A DNA stretch of 21,970 nucleotides from DAOUKH01 sp034421515. GTDB taxonomy: Bacteria; Chloroflexota; Dehalococcoidia; SHYB01. Location of the stretch: the NCBI GenBank assembly GCA_034421515.1, contig DAOUKH010000058.1, positions 1-21,970 of the forward strand. Reading direction: 5' to 3'. Below the pieces are notes generated by a model. That model had not been told where the DNA came from, ran no database searches, and worked only from the letters and a program-made list of their open reading frames with translations. Positions 6,317 through 13,248 of the stretch are shown here, one piece after another; the first letter of the stretch is position 1, and each line of letters begins with the position of its first letter. Position numbers and translations under genes: made by a program.

Positions 6317-7561
6317 ATGGCCGAGAAGAGCCGTCCCAAGGAAATGCGGGGCCGGATCACGCCCGACAGCATGGCGCGGATGCGGGCGCGCATCGGCATC
6401 CTCGCTCCCCGGCCCAAGCCCTTCAACACCGTCGCCTCCGAAGACTCGATCCGGCACTACTGCTACGGCTACGGCGAGGACAACCCCCTCCACACCGATC
6501 CCGAGTACGGCGCGAAGACCCGCTGGGGCTCCGTCATCGCCCCGCCGGCCTACATGTCGACCTGCGGCAACGTCAACGCCAAGCCAATTCCGCCCGACGT
6601 CCGCGAGAAGGGCCGGGCCGCCCTCAGCGGCGTCCCCAACTACCTCTCGGGCAACTCCTGGGAGTTCTACCGCCCCATCCAACCCGGCGACGTCATCACC
6701 CGCCGCTTCTACATCTCCAAGGTCGAGGAGAAGGAGACCAGCTTCGGCGGCAAGTCGGCCGTGGTGCACCACAAGAACGAGTACGTCAACCAGCGCGGCG
6801 AGCTCACCGGCGTCCTGATGAACTACTTCTTCCACGTCGAGCGCGAGGCGTCCGAGAAGAAGGGCAAGAACCTCACCATCGACGACCCCGCCTACGACGA
6901 GGAGTACCTGGCGAAGATCGATGAGGCCTACGCCAACGAGTACGTGCGGGGGGCCGAGCCCCGCTACTGGGAGGACGTCGCCGAGGGTGAGCGCCTGCCC
7001 TCGATCGTGCGCGGTCCGCTCTGCGTCACCGACATCATCTGCTGGCACATCGCCAACGGCTTCGGCCAGTTTGGCGTCGGCCCGCTGCGGGCCGCCTACC
7101 GGAACCGCATGAAGGCCCCCAACTTCTACACCCTAAACGAGTACGGCGCCTGGGACGCCGCCCAGCGCGTCCACTGGGACGCCATCCGCGCCAAGCGCAT
7201 CGGCAACCCCCGCCCCTACGACTACGGCCGCATGCGCACCCAGTGGATGATGCAGCTCGCCGGAAACTGGGCCGGCGACGACGGCTGGCTCTTCCGCCAC
7301 TCCGACCAGATACGCAAGTTCAACTACATCGGCGACACGTCATGGGTTCATGGCCAGGTCGTCGGCAAGCGCGCCGAGGGCGTCCACCGCATCGTCGACC
7401 TCGAAGTCTGGATCGAGAACCAGCGTGGCGAGGTCACCGCCCCCGGCCAGGCCGCGGTACTCCTCCCCTCCCGCGAGGCCGGTCCCGTCACCGTCCCCGG
7501 CGACACCGGCGAGTACCAGCCCGCCCCCATGGCCACGGACTACTCGGTGGTCGTGGAGTAA
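6317..7561 (+). CDS. MaoC-type acyl dehydratase, double hotdog (FAS1-DH/N-terminal MaoC domain)
   Basis: The protein has 414 residues. The ATG at 6317 has AGGAGGT at 6304-6310. The N-terminal half (about 35-180) looks like a MaoC_dehydrat_N hotdog: it contains the hydratase-2-like motif GEDNPLHTD, with Asp55, Asn56 and His59, and then WGSVIAPPAYM. The second half (about 215-395) has the general outline of a second hotdog but no such motif that I can see. Relatives hydrate or dehydrate enoyl-CoA or 3-hydroxyacyl-CoA esters in beta-oxidation-like side-chain or ring degradation, including steroid side-chain breakdown. The divergent amidohydrolase and nearby KstD-like enzyme support a catabolic role. 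Exact chain length or substrate is unknown. Confidence 0.8.
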   Translation: MAEKSRPKEMRGRITPDSMARMRARIGILAPRPKPFNTVASEDSIRHYCYGYGEDNPLHTDPEYGAKTRWGSVIAPPAYMSTCGNVNAKPIPPDVREKGRAALSGVPNYLSGNSWEFYRPIQPGDVITRRFYISKVEEKETSFGGKSAVVHHKNEYVNQRGELTGVLMNYFFHVEREASEKKGKNLTIDDPAYDEEYLAKIDEAYANEYVRGAEPRYWEDVAEGERLPSIVRGPLCVTDIICWHIANGFGQFGVGPLRAAYRNRMKAPNFYTLNEYGAWDAAQRVHWDAIRAKRIGNPRPYDYGRMRTQWMMQLAGNWAGDDGWLFRHSDQIRKFNYIGDTSWVHGQVVGKRAEGVHRIVDLEVWIENQRGEVTAPGQAAVLLPSREAGPVTVPGDTGEYQPAPMATDYSVVVE

Positions 7562-7579
7562 CGTTGGCGTCCGCGCTAC

Positions 7580-7609
7580 TTGGCGAACACGCCCCGGTCG
7601 TCCCATACT
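7580..7609 (+). promoter_or_regulatory. Weak candidate promoter for the AbrB-type gene
   Basis: TTGGCG (7580-7585) and CATACT (7604-7609) are separated by 18 bases, with 4 of 6 matches each. The position, 34 bases before the ATG at 7643, is suitable, but matches of this quality can arise by chance. Confidence 0.28.
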
Positions 7610-7642
7610 GGATAACCAGACGCCGTATCGGGAAGAATCGCC

Positions 7643-7969
7643 ATGCCCAACCTACGCAAGAAAGCAGACCCCTACAACGCCAAGGCTCGGATGACCACGC
7701 GGATCCGCCTAGGCGAGGACGGACAGATCGTCATACCTGAGAAGCATCGCAAGGCGCTCGGGGTCGAGCCTGGGGACAGGATGACCATCTCCTTCGTCGA
7801 CGGCGGCCTGCGCATCACGACCTGGAAGCAGGCATTAGCGCGACTGCAAGAGGAATTCCGCCGGCGCGTTCCGCCGGGGGTGAGCTTGGTAGACGAGTTG
7901 ATCGCGGAGCGGCGGCGTGAGGCCGCGCGCGAAGCAGCGGAGGACTACCGCCGCCCTTCCAATTCCTAG
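7643..7969 (+). CDS. AbrB/MazE/SpoVT-family DNA-binding protein
   Basis: The protein has 108 residues. Residues 19-60 form a swapped-hairpin AbrB domain: GEDGQIVIPEKHRKALGVEP, then GDRMTISFVDGGLRI. The C-terminal 45 residues are charged and helical, with many Arg and Glu, as in antitoxins that use this part to hold a toxin. The ribosome site (GGAAG about 8 bases before the ATG) is modest; an internal ATG at residue 17 is a possible alternative start. No PIN, MazF or other toxin gene is adjacent, so it is either a stand-alone transcriptional regulator of a neighbour or an orphan antitoxin. Its end overlaps that of the convergent diiron gene through a shared CTAG. Confidence 0.82.
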   Translation: MPNLRKKADPYNAKARMTTRIRLGEDGQIVIPEKHRKALGVEPGDRMTISFVDGGLRITTWKQALARLQEEFRRRVPPGVSLVDELIAERRREAAREAAEDYRRPSNS

Positions 7970-8700
7970 AACACCCGGCGCCCCGCCGCCGGGTCTGGGG
8001 GCGTCAGGCCTAGGGAGATGAGGTCGGCGTCGAGGTTTTCGCGGTAGGCCTGGCGCAGCTCCTCGTTCGTGCGGCGTTTCAGCCCCCACTTCCGGTAGCG
8101 CTCGTTCCGGGAACTCTCCGCCCGCCCGAACATGTCGAGGGTGAGCGGGTACCAGAACCGCTCGATCTTCTTCTGGACCTTCGCCTTCGTCGCCGCGTCC
8201 TTCAGCAGCGGGCGCAAGTGGATGACGCCCATCCGCGCGTGCCGGTGCTCCTCCGCCGACTGCATCGCGGCGATGCGCGCGAACGGCGCGTAGCTCGACT
8301 CGATCCACTCGCTGATCTGGAAGGCGCCGAAGCGGTCGAAGAAGACGTTGGTGATGGCGAAGTCGAGCCAGGGGTCCGTCTTCTTGGAGTGGGGGAACTC
8401 GAGCCGCCCGTGCTCCTCGATCTTGCGAGGCAGGTCGCCGTCGATCTGCGCGTAGACCTGATAGAACTGGTGCCCGTGCTTGATCTCCTCGTGGCAGAAC
8501 TTCGCGATGCGCAGCATCGACCGGCTGTCCGGCGCGTGCTCCGACGCCATCGCCATGACGTCGGCGATGTGCCCCTCGAAGCGCCCGCCGACGCCGATCA
8601 GCTCCTCGCTGTTGTGATAGCAGAGCTCGAGCAGCGTCTCGCGGTACTCGTCGGGCATCTCCGATCCGGCGTCATATGTCCTGGGAGCGACCTCTCGCAC
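7966..8700 (-). CDS. PaaA/PaaC-like ferritin-fold diiron protein
   Basis: The protein has 244 residues. GTG 8700 is preferred because AGGAGG (8713-8708) lies 7 bases before it; the in-frame GTG at 8706 is only 1 base from it. Two ExxH iron-binding motifs are present: Glu72/His75 in EEIKHG and Glu151/His154 in SAEEHRHARMG. Plausible partner Glu residues are in SEEL (about 32-33) and EWIE (131/134), as in the phenylacetyl-CoA epoxidase A/C family and related ferritin-like oxygenases. Such enzymes use O2 and a diiron centre to oxidise CoA thioesters or similar substrates, and normally need a reductase. No paaB, paaD or paaE-like gene is seen in the window, so its redox partner is elsewhere or it acts differently. 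The substrate is unknown. Confidence 0.76.
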   Translation of the reverse strand: MREVAPRTYDAGSEMPDEYRETLLELCYHNSEELIGVGGRFEGHIADVMAMASEHAPDSRSMLRIAKFCHEEIKHGHQFYQVYAQIDGDLPRKIEEHGRLEFPHSKKTDPWLDFAITNVFFDRFGAFQISEWIESSYAPFARIAAMQSAEEHRHARMGVIHLRPLLKDAATKAKVQKKIERFWYPLTLDMFGRAESSRNERYRKWGLKRRTNEELRQAYRENLDADLISLGLTPPDPAAGRRVF

Positions 8701-8742
8701 CGTCACGCCTCCTGGCGCCGCGTCATGCGCGCACGGCCACCT

Positions 8743-8771
8743 ACTCTACCGAAGACGGCAGCGCAGGTCTA
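8743..8771 (-). promoter_or_regulatory. Weak candidate promoter for the PaaA-like gene
   Basis: On the minus strand TAGACC (8771-8766) and TAGAGT (8748-8743) are separated by 17 bases, each matching consensus at 4 of 6 positions, 43 bases before the start codon. The support is positional only. Confidence 0.28.
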
Positions 8772-8891
8772 TCGCTCGATACCTCGACTTGGACTGGCCG
8801 ACGCAACATCGTCAAAGCGTTACACACACCGTCTGTCAGCGGGTACTCCTCTATCCATGCCACAGTCGTATCGCTCCCGGCTCCGTCGACA

Positions 8892-8900
8892 TGATATAGT
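8892..8900 (+). promoter_or_regulatory. Extended -10 promoter element for the TIR-like/ATPase gene
   Basis: TGATATAGT matches the extended -10 pattern TGn-TATAAT at all but one base. It lies 47 bases before the ATG at 8948. No -35 is needed for extended -10 promoters and none is clear. A GAGGG ribosome site follows at 8934-8938, 9 bases before the ATG. Confidence 0.45.
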
Positions 8901-8947
8901 CCTCCTCCAACTTGCAAGGCCTGTATTTCACTTGAGGGTTTCCCATC

Positions 8948-11335
8948 ATGCCTAAGCGACAGAGAGTCTTCTATGCATTCCCCGGTGAGCCACCTGCACT
9001 GGACGAAACCATTACAAACGCGATCAATATACTTAAGAGCTCGTCCGACATTAAGCGAGCTGCCATCCGCTTCTACCCTTGGACAACCATAAATGTTGCT
9101 GGCAAGAATCTTATTAAAACAATATTGGGAGAAATCGACCGAGCCGATGTGTTCGCATGTGATTTAACTTACCCAAATCCGAATGTTTCCTTCGAACTAG
9201 GGTACGCCATTGGTTCCTTTAAGCGCGTTTGGATTTCGTTGGATACAAGCGTTGAAGATGCGACACAAAACTATCGCCGCACCTTTTTTGCTCTTACTAC
9301 TTCCGGCTATGCTGAGTACAATAACTCTGACGATCTTGCCAGCGCATTTCTTGAGGATCGACCTTTTGACAATCCTAAACAAACCCTTTTGGGGGAGTTT
9401 TACAGGCGCACAGGACCGCGTCAGGAAACACCTACACTTCTTTACGTTAGACCGCCTCTCGATACTGAATCAGTCAATGCTACAACAACCCTACTCAGCT
9501 CATCCTTCTTTCAACAGTCCATTAAATTGGATGATCCGAACGAAAACCCTTCTCCGACCTTAGATTGGTATGCAAGCAATTTGACAGAAGCTGACGCAGT
9601 TCTCCTCCATTTGTTGGCACCAGATCAGAAGGGAAGCCTGGATCATAACGTAAAGTGTTCCCTTGTAGCCGGACTTGCGAAGGGCTTTCGCAAGTCAATG
9701 TTAATGGTTGCAAAGACTCCATTTGAATCACCGATCGACTATCAAGACCTATTGCAACGTCATGACACAGCCGCTGAATGTAAGACGAGCATAGGGAAAT
9801 GGATTGACAGTCTGTCGGGGCAACTGGAAAAGCGCCGACCTCGTCGTCCCATCAATCAACCGGTATCTTCGAAACAACTTGACCTGAGAGGCCTATCGGT
9901 AGGCGAACCTGTTGCTGAGAATGAGCGTCAAAGACTTGACGCCTACTTTTTGGAGACAAGCACATATTATCGAGCACTGGATGATGAAGTGACCATCGTC
10001 GTTGGGCGGAAAGGAGTTGGAAAATCTGCTCAGCTTTATGCAATGAGCGAAGCTTTGATGTCAGACAAACGAAACCACGTATGCATTGTCAAACCTGTGG
10101 GTTATGAGCTTGACGGGTTAGTGCGCGTACTCCAGTCGATAGTTGATAGATCAGAACGAGGGTATTTGATCGAAAGTTTATGGAAGTTCCTGCTTCTCTC
10201 TGAACTCGCACGAAGCGTGTGTCACTCACTTAGCGATCGCCCACTTCACCAAGAACCAAATGATGCAGAAAAGCGGCTTCTTGAGCATTATGAAAACCAC
10301 AAGGATCTTTACGAACCACCGTTTTCGGAACGGCTAGACATTGCGATTCGGTCATTAGCAGATGTAGGCAAAATCGAGGATTCAATAGAACAGCGGCAAC
10401 GCACAAGCGAACTACTGCACTCGAATCAACTGCGGCAGCTTCGGGACCATCTTGGAGCTGCGTTAACAGCAAGGACGAAAGTTGGCATCCTTATCGATAA
10501 TTTGGATTCACAATGGGGAACCACAGGAGACATAGAACACTTAGCCTATTTGCTGTGGGGACTATTGGAAGTGTCAGGCGATATCGTCTCGCAATTGAAA
10601 ATCGAAAACTACCGCCGCAAGGCGGTGAATGCAAGCTTGACGATTTTTTTGAGAAGCGATATTTTCGCTCTTATTCAACCAACTGCTCTTGAGCAGGACA
10701 AATTGCCGATCCAGCGAATTGTTTGGGACGATGAAGAGGTTTTGAAGCGTTTAGTGGACATGCGGCTTCAATTTGGAGTCAATAACACTGAGACCGGCGA
10801 CGTGGTTTGGCAAAGATTCTTCCCGGCAGAAATGGTTGGCATTGGGACATGGGATTTTGTAACCAACACCGTTTTGCCTCGCCCGAGGGATGTTATTTAT
10901 CTGCTAGCACAAGCCATAGCCACTGCAATCAACCGAGGACATAGCACAGTGACGGAAGAAGACCTGTTGGATGCCCGCGAGAAATATTCGGAATATGCCT
11001 TTCGCTCTGTTGTTGCCGAAGACGACCCTAGGAAGGGACGACTCGAAGCGATCCTTTATGAATTTGCAGGTTGTCCGAAGATCATCACGAGAGCAGAAAT
11101 TGAGGATAGATTTTTGGCTGTAGAGGTTGCGGCTAGTGACGTGGACTTTTACATCGACTTATTGTGTGATGTAAATTTTTTGGCCATTGAATCCAAAGAT
11201 GGATACCAATATGCGAGAGACGAGGCCGATCGGGAAGTGAAGCGGCGCATTGCTAAGCAAAGAGCGAAACAAAGGGAGAACGGAGAATCGTACGAAGTGG
11301 CGGCCGCGTTCTGGCAGGTTTTGGGAATTGAATAG
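8948..11335 (+). CDS. TIR/nucleoside-deoxyribosyltransferase-like domain fused to a Sll1717-like P-loop ATPase; putative defence protein
   Basis: The protein has 795 residues and no signal peptide. Residues 1-130 resemble the nucleoside 2-deoxyribosyltransferase/TIR-like Rossmann fold: start RVFYAFPGEPP, then NPNVSFELGYAIGSF with Glu83 where that superfamily keeps its catalytic Glu, then VWISLD. Residues about 160-290 look like a second, degenerate copy (LLYVRPP; ADAVLLHLLAP; NVKCSLVAGLAKGF) lacking that Glu. Walker A is GRKGVGKS (353-360, Lys359) and the Walker B-like strand is VGILIDNLD (512-520). Downstream IFLRSDIFALI, IVWDDEEVLKRL and LPRPRDVIYLLAQAI fit the Sll1717-like P-loop ATPase family. 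The last 100 residues include a winged-helix-like part and a basic helix. The gene is much more AT-rich than its neighbours, with AT-ending codons, so it was probably transferred. A nucleotide- or NAD-consuming abortive-infection effector is the inference; the target is not known. Confidence 0.72.
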   Translation: MPKRQRVFYAFPGEPPALDETITNAINILKSSSDIKRAAIRFYPWTTINVAGKNLIKTILGEIDRADVFACDLTYPNPNVSFELGYAIGSFKRVWISLDTSVEDATQNYRRTFFALTTSGYAEYNNSDDLASAFLEDRPFDNPKQTLLGEFYRRTGPRQETPTLLYVRPPLDTESVNATTTLLSSSFFQQSIKLDDPNENPSPTLDWYASNLTEADAVLLHLLAPDQKGSLDHNVKCSLVAGLAKGFRKSMLMVAKTPFESPIDYQDLLQRHDTAAECKTSIGKWIDSLSGQLEKRRPRRPINQPVSSKQLDLRGLSVGEPVAENERQRLDAYFLETSTYYRALDDEVTIVVGRKGVGKSAQLYAMSEALMSDKRNHVCIVKPVGYELDGLVRVLQSIVDRSERGYLIESLWKFLLLSELARSVCHSLSDRPLHQEPNDAEKRLLEHYENHKDLYEPPFSERLDIAIRSLADVGKIEDSIEQRQRTSELLHSNQLRQLRDHLGAALTARTKVGILIDNLDSQWGTTGDIEHLAYLLWGLLEVSGDIVSQLKIENYRRKAVNASLTIFLRSDIFALIQPTALEQDKLPIQRIVWDDEEVLKRLVDMRLQFGVNNTETGDVVWQRFFPAEMVGIGTWDFVTNTVLPRPRDVIYLLAQAIATAINRGHSTVTEEDLLDAREKYSEYAFRSVVAEDDPRKGRLEAILYEFAGCPKIITRAEIEDRFLAVEVAASDVDFYIDLLCDVNFLAIESKDGYQYARDEADREVKRRIAKQRAKQRENGESYEVAAAFWQVLGIE

Positions 11336-11424
11336 ACGAACCGGATGTAGCGCGACGGAAGCACGCTGGTGGTGGTCAGGGCGGTATACGGCGAGGGTTT
11401 AGAAGCGCTAGGTCGCACGTCGGG

Positions 11425-12315
11425 CTACGCCCGGGCCATGAAGGCGCGGAGCAGGGGCGCGACCTCGCCCGGGGCCTCCTCGGAGATGAAGTGGCCGCAG
11501 TCGGCGAACTCGTGCGCCTCGGCGTTCCCGAGCTCCGACCGCCAGCGGTCGAGCTCCTTCCTGCGGAACGCGATGTCCTTCAGCCCCCAGAGAATCAGCG
11601 CGGGCTTGTCTCGGAACGTGGCCCGGTCGTCCCAGATCGACTGCAGCCAGTCGGTGGCGCGAATGATGGCCCCCGGCAGGGCGGCGCTCGCTCCCCGCGC
11701 CTCGGGCGTCGGCTGAGCGTTCCGGTAGTGCTCCATCGCCTCCGGCGTCAGGACGCCCTTCCTCCCGACCGCCCTGGGCATGACCTTGTCGATGAAGACA
11801 TTGCGGCGCTTGATGAGGTAGCGCCCGAGCCAGCTCGACATGGTCAGGCTGAACGCCCGGAAGTGCAGCTCGCGGTGCACCGGCCAACACCAGGTATTCG
11901 TGATGACGAGCCGCTTGACCCGGTCGGGATGCTTGCGCGCGAAGTCCAGACCGATCGGCCCGCCCCAGTCCGTGAGGAACAGCGTCACGTCCCAGAGGTC
12001 GAGATGATCGAGCAGCGCTGCGAAGGCGCCGGCATGCGCCTCGGGGGTGTGGTCCTCACGCCGGCCGCTGCGGGACGACAGGCCGAACCCGACGTGGTCC
12101 GGAGCGATGCACCTGAACCCCGGACGCAGTTCCCTGATCAGGTGCCGGAACTCGAACGACCACGACGGATTGCCATGGACGAACACAACCGGCTCCCCCG
12201 CGCCCTCGTCGACATAGTGCATCGACTGGCCCGACGGCGTGTTGAAGAACCTGCTCTCGAACGGGAACATTTCGTCCGACACCCACGCGGGTCGCGCGGC
12301 TGACCCTTGGTCCAT
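11425..12315 (-). CDS. Alpha/beta hydrolase, haloalkane dehalogenase-like
   Basis: The protein has 296 residues. The ATG at 12315 has GGAGA 7 bases upstream. The fold markers are clear: the oxyanion loop HGNPSWSF (47-54), the nucleophile elbow TDWGGPIG with Asp116 instead of the usual Ser, the catalytic acid Asp247 in WGLKD, and His275 in GHFISEE. The Asp nucleophile followed by Trp117, together with Asn49, is the arrangement haloalkane dehalogenases use to displace halide and hold it. Epoxide hydrolases also have an Asp nucleophile followed by Trp, but have HGxP at the first loop and cap-domain tyrosines. It follows livF by 111 bases on the same strand and may be transcribed with the transporter. 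Dehalogenation of a small haloalkane is plausible but not proven. Confidence 0.8.
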   Translation of the reverse strand: MDQGSAARPAWVSDEMFPFESRFFNTPSGQSMHYVDEGAGEPVVFVHGNPSWSFEFRHLIRELRPGFRCIAPDHVGFGLSSRSGRREDHTPEAHAGAFAALLDHLDLWDVTLFLTDWGGPIGLDFARKHPDRVKRLVITNTWCWPVHRELHFRAFSLTMSSWLGRYLIKRRNVFIDKVMPRAVGRKGVLTPEAMEHYRNAQPTPEARGASAALPGAIIRATDWLQSIWDDRATFRDKPALILWGLKDIAFRRKELDRWRSELGNAEAHEFADCGHFISEEAPGEVAPLLRAFMARA

Positions 12316-12325
12316 CAGGAGGTCT

Positions 12326-12382
12326 CCTTGGCCGATTGCGGCGACCCCAAAGGATATGGCCTGAGGTGTCGCCCGGCCAAGG
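12326..12382. promoter_or_regulatory. Long-spaced inverted repeat between livF and the hydrolase gene
   Basis: CCTTGGCCG (12326-12334) and CGGCCAAGG (12374-12382) are perfect 9-bp inverted arms separated by 39 bases, in the 111-base gap and just ahead of the hydrolase start. This could be an operator for separate control or a long-range mRNA stem; it has no terminator T-tract. Confidence 0.35.
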
Positions 12383-12426
12383 CCCAGTTGTCTCCGGCGC
12401 GAAGCGGAAGAAGACGCTGCAGTCGT

Positions 12427-13233
12427 CTACTCCGCCTCCGCTCCCCGTTCGGGGTTGACCCGGCCCAGAAAGACGTCGGTCAGGATGTTGGTCTCGCGTA
12501 CCGATTCCGGCGTGCCGTCGTGCGCGACCATGCCCTTGTCCAGCACGTAGGCCCGGTCGGCGATTCCGAGGACGCCCTTGATGTTGTGCTCCACGATGAA
12601 GGTGGTCATCTTCAGCCGCTCGTTGATCTCCGCGACCTTCTGAAAGACCTCTTTGACGATGATCGGCGCGAGCCCGAGCGTCGGTTCGTCGAGGAGCAGG
12701 ACCTCCGGCGCCGCCATGAGCCCCCGCCCCAGCGCCAGCATCTGCTGCTGCCCGCCTGACATCTGGCTCGCCAGGTCGCGCCGCTTCTCGTGGAGGACGG
12801 GAAACAGCTCCATCACCGAGTCCAAGCGGCGTGCCTGCTCCGCGCTGTCGTTCAGGTACAGGCAGCCCATCTCTAGGTTCTCTTCGATACTCAGGTGAGT
12901 GAAGACCCGCCTTCCTTGGGGGACGAACGCGACGCCCTTCTTCACGATCTCGTGCGTCGCCTCGTCCAGCGGCTCACCCCGCAGGTAGACCGTCCCGGCG
13001 ACGACCGGCGCCAGCCCCATGATGGCCTTCAGGACGGTCGACTTCCCTGCCCCGTTTGGCCCCATCACCGCCACCAGCTCGCCCGTCCGGACGCCGAGCG
13101 ACACGCCTTCGAGGGCCCGCACCGCTCCATATCGAACGGAGATGTCGACGAGTTCCAGAAGCATCTCGTCGGCGGCCGCTCCGTCGCCGTTCGCGGCGTC
13201 GGGCCGCTGCGTTGTTTCTTCCGTCGTGTTCAT
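12427..13233 (-). CDS. livF: Branched-chain amino acid-type ABC transporter ATP-binding protein LivF
   Basis: The protein has 268 residues. The ATP-binding motifs are Walker A GPNGAGKST (58-66), the LivF-typical FVPQGRRVFTHLSIEENL, the signature MSGGQQQMLALGRGLM and Walker B VLLLDEPTLGLAP. LivF pairs with LivG to drive the HAAT-family importer. The first 23 residues are a low-complexity extension compared with typical LivF (about 235 residues); an ATG at residue 24 (MLLELVDISVRYG) would give the standard length. The ribosome site before the first ATG (AAGAA) is weak, so the start is uncertain. The gene begins 15 bases after livG ends and is the last transporter gene of the operon. Confidence 0.93.
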   Translation of the reverse strand: MNTTEETTQRPDAANGDGAAADEMLLELVDISVRYGAVRALEGVSLGVRTGELVAVMGPNGAGKSTVLKAIMGLAPVVAGTVYLRGEPLDEATHEIVKKGVAFVPQGRRVFTHLSIEENLEMGCLYLNDSAEQARRLDSVMELFPVLHEKRRDLASQMSGGQQQMLALGRGLMAAPEVLLLDEPTLGLAPIIVKEVFQKVAEINERLKMTTFIVEHNIKGVLGIADRAYVLDKGMVAHDGTPESVRETNILTDVFLGRVNPERGAEAE

Positions 13234-13248
13234 GCGGTTCTTTCTGTG

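Noticed and set aside
8676..8894. A 72-codon plus-strand frame in the gap before the defence-like gene
   Set aside because: It overlaps the start of the PaaA-like gene, lacks a ribosome site and has no recognisable domain.
11347..11428. Imperfect inverted pair GTAGCGCGAC / GTCGGGCTAC flanking the end of the defence-like gene, as a possible attachment site or terminator
   Set aside because: It has one mismatch, a 62-base spacing and no counterpart upstream of the gene, so it does not mark an insertion end.
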